The notes under the pieces were generated by a model that did not search any database, was not told the origin of the DNA, and saw only the letters and a list, made by a program, of their open reading frames with translations. DNA of 42,789 nucleotides from Nanobdellota archaeon (GTDB taxonomy: Archaea; Nanobdellota; Nanobdellia; UBA10117). The stretch is taken from contig DUFN01000026.1 in assembly GCA_013331935.1 (NCBI GenBank), positions 1 through 42,789 on the forward strand. Direction: 5' to 3'. This document shows, in pieces, positions 7,028 to 14,041 of this stretch. Made by a program: the position numbers and the translations under genes. Positions within the stretch are counted from its first letter, which is position 1. Every line of letters begins with the position of its first letter.

Positions 7028-7966
7028 ATGAAAGTAGCAATTATTGGGGCTGGCATCACAGGGTTATACCTCGCCTGGAGGCTTTCTCTCACAGGGCATA
7101 ATGTTACCATCTTCGAGAAACGGGCATTCGTAGGCAAGCAGGTATGTTCTGGGCTCATATCTGAAAGGTTGTGGGATTTTATTCCGGAGAATAAAGCGCT
7201 TTTAGAACACACTATTAATTATGCAAATGTCAATTTCACTAGCAAAACTGCAAAAGTAAAATTCCGCCAAAAGATGCTCGTTATGTCGCATGCCGAGCTG
7301 GACAGATATGTTGCTTCGCTTGCTGAAAAGTCTGGTGTGAAGATTGTTCTGAACCACAAAATTGAAAAGATTCCGGAAGGCTTTAACCGCGTGATTGGTA
7401 CGGATGGCGCGCTTTCTGCAATAAGAAAATTGCTCAAACTCAAAGAGCCGCACTTCAGAACTGGCTTGCAGTTTTTTACAGAAGAAAAAAACAATTCTGA
7501 TTTTGTTGATACGTGGCCAACCACAAACGGATTTTTCTGGAAGATTCCGCGCGGAAACAAAACAGAATACGGAATAATGGAAGAGCAGTTTGCGGCCAAG
7601 AAATTGCTCGATGAGTTTTGCGAAAAATTAAATGTGAAGATTGACAGCCTGCAGGCCTGGCCAATCCCAAGCGGAATGATAGTTTCCAACAACCCTCAAG
7701 TTACTTTGTGCGGAGGAGATGCAGCAGGCCTGACGAAATTCTGGAGCGGGGGCGGGGTAATCTGGGGATTGACTGCCGCGAATATTCTTTTGAAAACGTT
7801 TCCTAATTTTGAAAAATATCACCAAGAGTTAAAAAAATTCTTTGCGCCAATCAGAAGAAATACAGAATTTGCAACAAGGCTTGGATATTTTTTAGGAAAT
7901 AATCTGCCTTGGTTATTGCCGAAAGAAAGAGTAATTGATGCGGACTTTTTATTTTTCCAAAAATAG
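7028..7966 (+). CDS. FAD-dependent oxidoreductase, geranylgeranyl reductase-like
   Basis: This 312-residue flavoprotein starts with the dinucleotide-binding GAGITGLYLAWRL motif and E30-type acidic end (FEKR). CSGLIS follows, a signature of the geranylgeranyl reductase branch, and near the C-terminus is GGDAAGLTKFWSGGGVIWG, the second FAD contact. In archaea such enzymes reduce the isoprenoid chains of membrane lipids. At 312 residues it is shorter than the usual 390-450, so the substrate is uncertain. The ATG at 7028 sits directly at the FAD motif; an upstream extension from 6968 would run back into the promoter. It overlaps the next convergent gene by 18 nt. Confidence 0.82.
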   Translation: MKVAIIGAGITGLYLAWRLSLTGHNVTIFEKRAFVGKQVCSGLISERLWDFIPENKALLEHTINYANVNFTSKTAKVKFRQKMLVMSHAELDRYVASLAEKSGVKIVLNHKIEKIPEGFNRVIGTDGALSAIRKLLKLKEPHFRTGLQFFTEEKNNSDFVDTWPTTNGFFWKIPRGNKTEYGIMEEQFAAKKLLDEFCEKLNVKIDSLQAWPIPSGMIVSNNPQVTLCGGDAAGLTKFWSGGGVIWGLTAANILLKTFPNFEKYHQELKKFFAPIRRNTEFATRLGYFLGNNLPWLLPKERVIDADFLFFQK

Positions 7967-8338
7967 AATCGCAAAATAAACAATAATAAATGCAATTAGG
8001 AATGAAATTGTTGGCAATATGATTTTATTTTTATCTTTGATTGTTATGCTTGAGATAATAGTGCTGATTAACAAAACAATCAGCAAAACTTCTGTCTTCT
8101 TTACGAAAAAAGCTGAGATTATGCCGAAGAGGACTGCAAGCGGGAGAATTAATTTGTTTAATTCCCAAGCGGAATGAGTTCCGCGGGGCCCCGCTGAACG
8201 CTGTTTAGCTAAGGTTTCCAAAACTTTGAATTTGTCCAAGATAAAATCAACTTCCTCTTTGCTCCATTTGTAAAGTATGAAGCCTAATAAGTAATTTAAA
8301 GATAATATAATTCCAATAAATATATCATTTACGAACAT
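7949..8338 (-). CDS. hypothetical membrane protein with a palindrome-rich insert
   Basis: This 129-residue protein has four likely transmembrane segments: about residues 5-24, 63-80, 83-98 and 105-126. I recognise no family. The cytoplasmic loop between segments 1 and 2 contains LAKQRSAGPRGTHSAWE, encoded by a run of three adjacent hairpins (8169-8210) that is far more GC-rich than the rest of the gene. An in-frame insertion of a palindromic element is likely. The 3' end overlaps the convergent flavoprotein gene. Confidence 0.65.
   Translation of the reverse strand: MFVNDIFIGIILSLNYLLGFILYKWSKEEVDFILDKFKVLETLAKQRSAGPRGTHSAWELNKLILPLAVLFGIISAFFVKKTEVLLIVLLISTIISSITIKDKNKIILPTISFLIAFIIVYFAILFLEK
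8169..8210. repeat. cluster of three hairpins inside a coding region
   Basis: GCGGAA-TGAG-TTCCGC (8169-8184) is followed, with 2 nt overlap, by the 12-nt perfect palindrome GCGGGGCCCCGC (8183-8194), and then by GCTGAAC-GCT-GTTTAGC with one mismatch. The cluster is GC-rich in an AT-rich gene. Confidence 0.7.
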
Positions 8339-8408
8339 AAATTCGAATTAAAACGGCACTTTAACTATTTATCGGAAAGTTTTTAATGTTAACTGATATC
8401 GTTTTGCC

Positions 8409-8759
8409 ATGGAACACAAATATGCCAAATGGTATATAGCATACAACCCTCTTGATAATTTATATGTGGCTCAAAGTATTGAAGCCCGGCGCAGAATTAC
8501 ACGAACTACGCTTAGCGAGCTGGCAAGTGTCTTAGCACACGAATCAATAGTTGCGCCGCGTAAAGCAGCAGAGCCAATACTACGGACAGCAGTATCGTTT
8601 AGATTGCCGGCAGAACAAGAGCCAGGCATAGAAAGCGTAGTATTTGCCATTGCAGATAATAATTGCATATTTGGCGGTTTGCGCGAACTTACAGTAAAAG
8701 AACACGATAAATTTGTTATGGCCCTTGGGCGCGCAGTTGATAACCGCAAAGAAGAATGA
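8409..8759 (+). CDS. hypothetical protein, 116 residues
   Basis: I do not recognise this family. The protein is soluble and basic in its first half (IEARRRITRTTLSELASVLAHE), with VVFAIADNNCIFGGLRELTVKEH near the end. TTTTTAATG lies about 26 nt upstream of the ATG, a fitting archaeal core promoter, so the start is well supported. The neighbours are not informative: a divergent membrane protein on the left, and a convergent small ORF and RAM-domain genes on the right. Confidence 0.68.
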   Translation: MEHKYAKWYIAYNPLDNLYVAQSIEARRRITRTTLSELASVLAHESIVAPRKAAEPILRTAVSFRLPAEQEPGIESVVFAIADNNCIFGGLRELTVKEHDKFVMALGRAVDNRKEE

Positions 8760-8791
8760 GATGTTTAGGCCCGGGCAGGAACGGTCCAATC

Positions 8792-8968
8792 CTACTGGGT
8801 TTTCTTACCTACTTGTTTCGGCACCTGAATCCAATAGTACGCAGCCGCTCCAGATATCAAGTCTGCTGAAGTAAGATACTCGTCCAACAAGTTTTTCCTT
8901 GCGGAAGCCGTCAGCTTGTCAGTTAAGTCAGGTCTCGTCAGCGCCCTTAATACCTGAACGAACAACAT
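8792..8968 (-). CDS. small hypothetical protein, 58 residues
   Basis: A 58-codon ORF from the ATG at 8968 reads like real protein (TRPDLTDKLTASARKNLLDE, then AYYWIQVPKQVGKKTQ). The frame stays protein-like for 10 further codons upstream (PEADWAEQQP) up to a TAG, with no start codon in that stretch. This may mean a truncated 5' end or a non-standard start. TATTTAAA at 9018-9025 on the minus strand would place transcription initiation near 8995. I recognise no family. Confidence 0.5.
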   Translation of the reverse strand: MLFVQVLRALTRPDLTDKLTASARKNLLDEYLTSADLISGAAAYYWIQVPKQVGKKTQ

Positions 8969-9034
8969 GGGTTGCTGTTCTGCCCAGTCTGCCTCTGGCT
9001 AATCATAAGCAAGGGTTTATTTAAATCTATTGAA

Positions 9035-9268
9035 TTAACCAGCCACAATTAGCGTACTTGTCTTCTCAATCTCTTTTATTGCTCTGACTTTGTCAAGAAG
9101 AAAGCTGTTAAGCTTCTGTATGTCATCTGCCTGCACCTTTGCAATTAAGTCATATTCGCCATACAGAATTTTCGCTTCCTTTATCTCTGGAAGTTTTTTC
9201 AGAGCTTCTACAACTGCTTTTTCAGAACCAGACTTGGTTGTTACCAATACGAAAGCACCAACTACCAT
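9035..9268 (-). CDS. stand-alone Lrp/AsnC ligand-binding (RAM) domain protein
   Basis: This 77-residue protein is only the effector-binding RAM domain of the Lrp/AsnC family, with no helix-turn-helix. The beta-alpha-beta pattern is clear: GAFVLVTTKSGSEKAVVEAL, then AKILYGEYDLIAKVQ and IEKTSTLIVAG. Such proteins form oligomers that bind amino acids and may modulate full-length Lrp regulators. It starts 9 nt after the stop of a paralogue, so the two are an operon. Confidence 0.88.
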   Translation of the reverse strand: MVVGAFVLVTTKSGSEKAVVEALKKLPEIKEAKILYGEYDLIAKVQADDIQKLNSFLLDKVRAIKEIEKTSTLIVAG

Positions 9269-9277
9269 TTTAACACA

Positions 9278-9508
9278 TTACTCCACTGCTATCAATGTCG
9301 AGGTCCGCTTCACGCCTTTTATCGGCCTGATTTTTTCAATTACGAAGTCCCCGAGATTTTCAATTGCCTTAACGCGAATTCTTGCGATTATGTCATATTC
9401 GCCGTAAATAGTATTAACTTCCTCTGCTTCGGCTAGCCTTTTTAGGGTTTTAGTAACTTCTTTCTCGTGGCCTGCCTCTACAACTATCAGAATGTACGCT
9501 AAGACCAT
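9278..9508 (-). CDS. stand-alone Lrp/AsnC ligand-binding (RAM) domain protein, paralogue
   Basis: This 76-residue protein aligns along its whole length with the gene downstream: YGEYDIIARIRVKAIENL and VKRTSTLIAVE against YGEYDLIAKVQADDIQKL and IEKTSTLIVAG. The pair therefore arose by tandem duplication and may form a hetero-oligomer. It lacks a DNA-binding domain. TTATAAG lies about 27 nt before the ATG and is the likely promoter of the two-gene operon. Confidence 0.88.
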   Translation of the reverse strand: MVLAYILIVVEAGHEKEVTKTLKRLAEAEEVNTIYGEYDIIARIRVKAIENLGDFVIEKIRPIKGVKRTSTLIAVE

Positions 9509-9530
9509 AAATACACTATGCAGTCAAAAC

Positions 9531-10076
9531 TTATAAGGTTTGCCTATGGACTTTTGATTTCAAAAATAATCTGTTTGGAATTATAATAATATCATTCTTC
9601 TTTCCTTCTAGCACAACTTCAAGCAGGCCAGTGGACTTTACTTTTCCTTCCAGGCCAGAAATTCGTATTACTTCGCCTTTCCCGAGTTTCATTCCGCTGA
9701 CAAAAACGTATGCGAAAAGGTTTGCAGCAGAATCCCGCAGTTCGAGATATGAAGCAATCATTACTAATCCAACTACAACTGCAACAATTATTCCGATTGC
9801 AAATTCAAATAGGCCAAGCCTCAGGAGCGCAAGGAAAAACGCCAGAACTAAAATTAAGTATTTGCTAATGTTTTGTATTACTGCCGTTGGATTTTTTATG
9901 CCGTGCACTTCAAACCATTTGCGCAGGCCAGCCTTCTGAATCAGCAGCCCGAAGGCGCTTCCGACAAAATGCGCAGTAATTATGCCTGCAGAGATGATTA
10001 CACCTGCTGTCGCTGCCTTGAGAAAAAAAGGGTTTTCCAGGAATGTCTTTATTCCGAGTGCAGATAATTCAATCAT
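9531..10076 (-). CDS. small mechanosensitive channel (MscS-like) membrane protein
   Basis: This 181-residue protein has three predicted membrane helices at about residues 18-42, 70-88 and 91-112. The last runs into a conserved-looking ELRDSAANLFAYVF, which resembles the pore helix of MscS. A small beta domain follows (GEVIRISGLEGKVKSTGLLEVVLEG) and then IIIPNRLFLKSKV, the MscS signature. The large C-terminal cage domain of MscS is absent, giving a minimal channel. The likely role is release of solutes on osmotic downshift. Confidence 0.78.
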   Translation of the reverse strand: MIELSALGIKTFLENPFFLKAATAGVIISAGIITAHFVGSAFGLLIQKAGLRKWFEVHGIKNPTAVIQNISKYLILVLAFFLALLRLGLFEFAIGIIVAVVVGLVMIASYLELRDSAANLFAYVFVSGMKLGKGEVIRISGLEGKVKSTGLLEVVLEGKKNDIIIIPNRLFLKSKVHRQTL

Positions 10077-10133
10077 GATTAAAGCTTAAAAACTTGAATT
10101 ATAAAGTTATTTATATAGTATTTAGTGGTTAAA

Positions 10134-10973
10134 ATGCCGACAAACGCAGGAATAGAATATGCATTGGCAAATGAAGAATATGTCAAGGCAGGCACCACTG
10201 CAGAAAGGCTTGCTGCGCTGAAAAAGATGATATCTACCTCGCCGAAGCACAAGTCTGCAGAAAAATTAAATGCACAATTGAAGCGAAGGCTGGCAGAATT
10301 AAAAAAAGACATTATTAAGGATAAAAAAGCAGGCAAGAGCAAAAGTTTTGCAATACGAAAGGAAGGCGCTGCGACAGTTGTTTTCCTTGGCACAAACGGT
10401 TCTGACAAAACAAAAGTTTTCTCGAAACTCGCAGGAATTGAATACAAAAAAGACAACGAATACAAGCCAGAGATGCGCATGATGCCATTTGAAGGAATCT
10501 GGCTTCAGGGCATTGACCTGCCTGTTATTTATTCAGGATATGCTTCTAGTGCAGTAGCAGGCCCTGTGTTTGACATGATTCGGACTGCAGATTATATTGT
10601 GTATGTCTGCAAGTCAAACGCTGAAGTTGAAGCAATACAATCTGAATTAAGAAAAAAAGAAGTTCATTTCCAAGGCAAGCCATTCATAGTTATCAGCTCT
10701 GCTGAAAATCCAGAACAATTCAAAAAAGATATATGGGTAAAGCTCAGCAAAATCAGGGTTTATACAAAAACCCGCGGGATTGTAGCAGGCAAGCCAGTAA
10801 TACTGCACAGGGACGCGACTGTGAAGCACATGGCAGATGCAGTCCACAAGGATTTTGCCAGGAAATTCAGGTTCGCAAAGGTCTGGGGGCAGTCCGCAAG
10901 ATTCCCTGGCCAGCAGGTAGGCTTAGGGCATAAGCTTAAAGATAAAGATATCGTGGAGTTATTCATTGATTAA
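10134..10973 (+). CDS. DRG-type TGS protein with a degenerate GTPase domain
   Basis: The 279-residue protein has the DRG family layout: an N-terminal helical segment (about 15-70, with SPKHKSAEKLNAQLKRRLAE), a G domain (about 79-205) and a C-terminal TGS domain (about 207-279, with TVKHMADAVHKDF and KVWGQSARFPGQQVG). The GTP-binding motifs are eroded. The P-loop reads GTNGSDKT (86-93) where DRGs have a GKS/T. The DLPG switch reads DLPV, and the NKxD motif is missing around residue 188. It probably does not hydrolyse GTP normally. DRG proteins act at translating ribosomes. The ATG at 10134 is preferred over a GTG at 10125 because TTATTTATA lies 25 nt before it. Confidence 0.8.
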   Translation: MPTNAGIEYALANEEYVKAGTTAERLAALKKMISTSPKHKSAEKLNAQLKRRLAELKKDIIKDKKAGKSKSFAIRKEGAATVVFLGTNGSDKTKVFSKLAGIEYKKDNEYKPEMRMMPFEGIWLQGIDLPVIYSGYASSAVAGPVFDMIRTADYIVYVCKSNAEVEAIQSELRKKEVHFQGKPFIVISSAENPEQFKKDIWVKLSKIRVYTKTRGIVAGKPVILHRDATVKHMADAVHKDFARKFRFAKVWGQSARFPGQQVGLGHKLKDKDIVELFID

Positions 10974-10974
10974 A

Positions 10975-11685
10975 ATGAGAGTAAAGCCAATATCCACAAA
11001 GCAAAAAGTGAATCCTTCGGGAAAAGTGCTAGCCAGGGCTTTCGCACAGCGCAGAGTCGAAGCTTCAAAAGGTGTTTTGGAAAGGGTCTTTGCAGAAAGA
11101 AGCCTTGAACGCATCAGCAATGAAGATACTAATGCATGGTTCAAAAAGACAGTAATTGATGCTTTCAAGAAATGGCACTCCCACTCAGATGGCTCTGTAC
11201 CGCAGGCCAGGATTGTAGGGAGCGAAGATGTTTCTAGCAGCCAGTCCGGCTTGGAAAAATCCCTTGGAAATGTAAAATTGCCATCTGGCAATGCGCCAGC
11301 AGGCAAATATGATATAAAAAAAGCAGATGCAAAGGGAGATACAGCATCGGGCGGCGTTTCGTATAAATTAGATGCTGGCAAGGGCGGTTCGGAAATAAAA
11401 TACACAACGACAACAGACTCAAATATTAATTACAAAACCACTGGCGCCACAGGCGTTTCTTATCAGCAGCATACTGCTACGCAGTATTCAAAAGATTCTG
11501 GCGCAAATGTCCAGTGCTCGTGTGGAATGGTTGCGCATGCAGGCATGCAGAACGATGGCAAAATCGGCTTTTCAGCAGTAGGCAATACGAAAAACGACAG
11601 CAATATTTATTCACAGAACAAGGCAGGCGGTTCACAGCAAAGTTCATACCAGCTTGGCGGAAGCAACGTAAGTTATACTTCTTAG
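10975..11685 (+). CDS. hypothetical protein with a low-complexity S/T/G/N-rich C-terminus
   Basis: The first 75 residues are basic and helical (VLARAFAQRRVEASKGVLER). From about residue 85 to the end the sequence is dominated by glycine, serine, threonine, asparagine and lysine, with loosely repeated YK/SY-centred stretches (SGGVSYKL, NINYKT, GVSYQQH, GSNVSYTS). There is one CSC motif and no signal peptide. The gene starts 1 nt after the DRG-like gene's stop, so the two are co-transcribed. I recognise no family; the tail looks intrinsically disordered or amyloid-like, and a partner role to the DRG-like protein is possible. Confidence 0.65.
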   Translation: MRVKPISTKQKVNPSGKVLARAFAQRRVEASKGVLERVFAERSLERISNEDTNAWFKKTVIDAFKKWHSHSDGSVPQARIVGSEDVSSSQSGLEKSLGNVKLPSGNAPAGKYDIKKADAKGDTASGGVSYKLDAGKGGSEIKYTTTTDSNINYKTTGATGVSYQQHTATQYSKDSGANVQCSCGMVAHAGMQNDGKIGFSAVGNTKNDSNIYSQNKAGGSQQSSYQLGGSNVSYTS

Positions 11686-11695
11686 AAATATTTAT

Positions 11696-11719
11696 AAAGT
11701 AAGAAAGTAAGAAAGTAAG
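11696..11719 (+). repeat. three tandem copies of AAAGTAAG before an AbrB-like gene
   Basis: The 8-mer AAAGTAAG occurs three times without interruption (11696-11703, 11704-11711, 11712-11719) and ends at the base before the ATG at 11720. A TATA-like ATTTATAAAG sits just upstream. The repeats therefore cover the transcription start region and could be an autoregulatory operator or a slippage-prone tract. Confidence 0.75.
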
Positions 11720-11926
11720 ATGCTTACAACGCTTTCTGGCAAGGGGCAGGTAGTAATACCGCAGGCTATAAGAGAAAAATTTAGCCTGCAAACAGGAGAT
11801 AATTTTATTATTGCCGCAAAAAATAATATCGTAATTCTTAAAAAAATAAAAATTAAAGGTGATTTTGAAGATTTATGCAAACCTATTAAAAAAATCGTAA
11901 GAAAAATAGAGAAGGAGTTTGATTGA
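11720..11926 (+). CDS. AbrB/MazE/SpoVT-family DNA-binding protein
   Basis: This 68-residue protein has the swapped-hairpin AbrB fold in its first 45 residues: TTLSGKGQVVIPQAIREKF, then LQTGDNFIIAAKNNIVILKK. A short basic helical tail follows. Such proteins are dimeric DNA binders, either antitoxins that repress their own operon or general regulators. No toxin gene is adjacent; the next gene, one base later, is the Holliday junction resolvase. The 8-mer repeats at its start suggest self-repression. Confidence 0.88.
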   Translation: MLTTLSGKGQVVIPQAIREKFSLQTGDNFIIAAKNNIVILKKIKIKGDFEDLCKPIKKIVRKIEKEFD

Positions 11927-12310
11927 ATGGGAGGAAATCAAAAAGGCTCGGCAGCAGAGCGCGAGTTAGTTTCAATGTTATGGGGCAGCAACTTCGCCGC
12001 AATCCGTGCAGCAGGCTCAGGCGTGCAGAGGTTTTACTCGCCAGATGTTCTTGCATCAAACGGCTCAAAAGTCTTGGCGATTGAATGCAAATCAACAAAA
12101 TCAAAATACCAATATTTCGAGCCAAAGCAGGTTGATGAATTAAAAAAGTTCGCAGATATTTTTAAGGCAGAGCCATGGCTGGCAGTCAAGTTCTCATCTG
12201 ATTGGAAGTTTTTCAGGCTCGAAGACATCGATGTTTCCGGAAAAAACTTAGTCATATCAAAAGAAACAGAAAAAGCAAAGATGCTTTTGGATATTTTTAA
12301 GCAACCTTGA
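11927..12310 (+). CDS. hjc: Holliday junction resolvase Hjc
   Basis: This 127-residue protein is the archaeal resolvase Hjc, which cuts four-way DNA junctions during recombination and fork repair. The family motifs are in order: KGSAAERELV with the catalytic glutamate, the AIRAAGSG loop, the active-site SPDVLA aspartate, and AIECKS, the E-x-K of the PD-(D/E)XK nuclease core. The length fits the family. The ATG follows the AbrB-like stop directly, and the 3' end overlaps the convergent GH3 gene by 14 nt. Confidence 0.95.
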   Translation: MGGNQKGSAAERELVSMLWGSNFAAIRAAGSGVQRFYSPDVLASNGSKVLAIECKSTKSKYQYFEPKQVDELKKFADIFKAEPWLAVKFSSDWKFFRLEDIDVSGKNLVISKETEKAKMLLDIFKQP

Positions 12311-13382
12311 GGCCCTTTGCTTTAAGAATCTTAGTTACAGAAACATCAATATGCTTTTCAGGTATTTCTCCGCGCCTTACTGCACTGGAAATTACTTTTA
12401 TGAAATGATTTATGTCATCAGTGCCAGCCAGCGCATCCAAAATCACGTCATTGCCCGCCAGCACCAAGTCAATAAGCATCTGGTCTCTTCCGGTTTTACT
12501 GTAATAGTTCTTTAGGCCAAGCATATTTATGTCATCGGTGATTACTAAGCCAGTAAAATCTTTTTTCAGCGAGCTGATTGCACTCCTTGAAACAACAGAT
12601 GGCCTGCCTTCAGAATCAACTGCTCCGCTTGCGATAACGTGGCTAACCATCACTGCTTTTGCGCCGGCATTTTTGCTAGCCTCGAAAGGGTACAAGTCAG
12701 ATTCTTTTATTTCAGATATTGTTGTCATCTTGTGCGGGTCTTTTACATCTAAAGTACGTCCAGGGTAATGCTTTGCTGTTGCGATTGTCCCGGTGGACTG
12801 CAGGCCCGAAATGTAACTCGATGCCTTGCCTGCTATTTCATCCGCTCCGCCAGTGAAGCTCCTGCACTTCCAGATTGTGTCTTTTAGGTCAACAACAGGC
12901 GAGAAATTTATCTGTATGCCGAGCTTTGCCATGAGATCTCCCTGCGCTTTTCCAACAGCATAAGCATCATTCTTGCTGTTTATTTCTGAAAAAAAAGGGT
13001 ATGGTCTGAAGTTCTGGAATGCATTTACGCATCCTTCGATATCTGCAGAAATCAGAAAAGGAATTTTTGCATCCCTCTGCATGAAATTAGTTGTCCAGTT
13101 AAAATCAGATTCAGTGCGGAGTGCTGTGAGGAAAAGCCCGCCGATATTTGACTGCTGGTAGAAATCCCTTTTGTCAGGATCGCCGTAAACAATTAGCATC
13201 TGCGCAACCTTTTGCTCAATAGTCATGGAATTTAAGTAAACTGTATCGCCGTTAGTTGCTATGTTTTTATTCGAAGGCGCGCTGTTGTCTGTGTAACTAT
13301 TTGCATTTGCGAATAACAAGCCAGCCACAAGAACAGACAGGAGAATCGTAATAATAAAATCTGCTTTGTTGTGAGGTTTCAT
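12297..13382 (-). CDS. membrane-anchored glycoside hydrolase family 3 (NagZ-like)
   Basis: This 361-residue protein has a signal or anchor helix (residues about 9-28) followed by a GH3 TIM barrel. Motifs are MTIEQKVAQMLIV, the substrate-binding KHYPG (204-208), the D-P-H loop (D215, H217) that supplies the D-x-H general acid of NagZ enzymes, and VITDDINMLG with the nucleophile aspartate (about 283). The usual GHGDT after KHFPG is altered to GRTLD, though the dyad is kept. Bacterial homologues release N-acetylhexosamine; here a surface glycan is the likely substrate. The start overlaps the upstream gene as ATGA. Confidence 0.85.
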   Translation of the reverse strand: MKPHNKADFIITILLSVLVAGLLFANANSYTDNSAPSNKNIATNGDTVYLNSMTIEQKVAQMLIVYGDPDKRDFYQQSNIGGLFLTALRTESDFNWTTNFMQRDAKIPFLISADIEGCVNAFQNFRPYPFFSEINSKNDAYAVGKAQGDLMAKLGIQINFSPVVDLKDTIWKCRSFTGGADEIAGKASSYISGLQSTGTIATAKHYPGRTLDVKDPHKMTTISEIKESDLYPFEASKNAGAKAVMVSHVIASGAVDSEGRPSVVSRSAISSLKKDFTGLVITDDINMLGLKNYYSKTGRDQMLIDLVLAGNDVILDALAGTDDINHFIKVISSAVRRGEIPEKHIDVSVTKILKAKGLKVA

Positions 13383-13714
13383 TTGAGTTTCAGCCTATAG
13401 CCCTCAGACTTGCAGTAAGAAATAGTTTTTTGGTTTGCAATGTATTTTAATCCCAAGTCCGAAGTTGAGCAGGCAAAGTCAGCAGAGTTTATGCCGTAAG
13501 GACTGCAGGCTAGCTGTGCCTGAAGCATAAAACAGCACTCATTTAAATCTGTGAGAGGCGATTGCTCATCACCATTGGAAACAATGCACCTTGGCTCTGA
13601 TTTGTCCAAAGAATAAACCATCTCTCCTGTAAATCTATTTGCGCCGATGAGATTTACAAAAAGAGCCAGCGCAGTTATGGCAAGCACGAGATTCAGGATT
13701 CTTACGGTGGCCAT
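13379..13714 (-). CDS. hypothetical membrane-anchored extracellular protein
   Basis: This 111-residue protein has one N-terminal hydrophobic helix (about 5-24) and a polar extracellular domain with six cysteines (CIV, ECC, ACS, ACS, YCK), which suggests disulfides outside the cell. I recognise no family. It overlaps the GH3 gene as ATGA, so the two are translationally coupled and probably act together at the surface. TTTATAAAAG about 25 nt upstream of the ATG is the likely promoter of this two-gene operon. Confidence 0.65.
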   Translation of the reverse strand: MATVRILNLVLAITALALFVNLIGANRFTGEMVYSLDKSEPRCIVSNGDEQSPLTDLNECCFMLQAQLACSPYGINSADFACSTSDLGLKYIANQKTISYCKSEGYRLKLK

Positions 13715-13747
13715 GCTTATTTTACAAGTTCGGCTTTTATAAATCTT

Positions 13748-14011
13748 TTACCTGATTGGAACTTTATAGCCTTTGAGGTCCTGGAATTCCCTGTAAAAGC
13801 CAGTCTTGCCTACTGCAACCAGCAGGAAGAAAAGGAAGGCAGCAACGAATACTGGCAGAATTATTATGTAGCTCAGGAAAAAATACTGCGTTGCTCTTGT
13901 CAGGCTGTATGCTAAAAAAGACATGTATGCGAACCCGACAAAGATTGCAAGGCATATGCCTAGCAGGCAGTAATACAATGTTCCACGCATTCTTGGCTGT
14001 TCCAGTGGCAT
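13748..14011 (-). CDS. hypothetical two-helix membrane protein
   Basis: This 87-residue protein has two strong membrane segments (about residues 12-34 and 42-68) and a short basic C-terminus (FYREFQDLKGYKVPIR). No family is recognised. TTTTTATAC lies about 26 nt before the ATG, so it probably has its own promoter even though it follows the phosphoglycerate mutase gene by only 30 nt. Confidence 0.62.
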   Translation of the reverse strand: MPLEQPRMRGTLYYCLLGICLAIFVGFAYMSFLAYSLTRATQYFFLSYIIILPVFVAAFLFFLLVAVGKTGFYREFQDLKGYKVPIR

Positions 14012-14041
14012 GATATTTCTAATAAATCTATGTATAAAAAT

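Noticed and set aside
7219-7692. 157-codon ORF on the minus strand
   Set aside because: It lies fully antisense to the flavoprotein, whose FAD motifs are intact; the antisense product resembles no protein.
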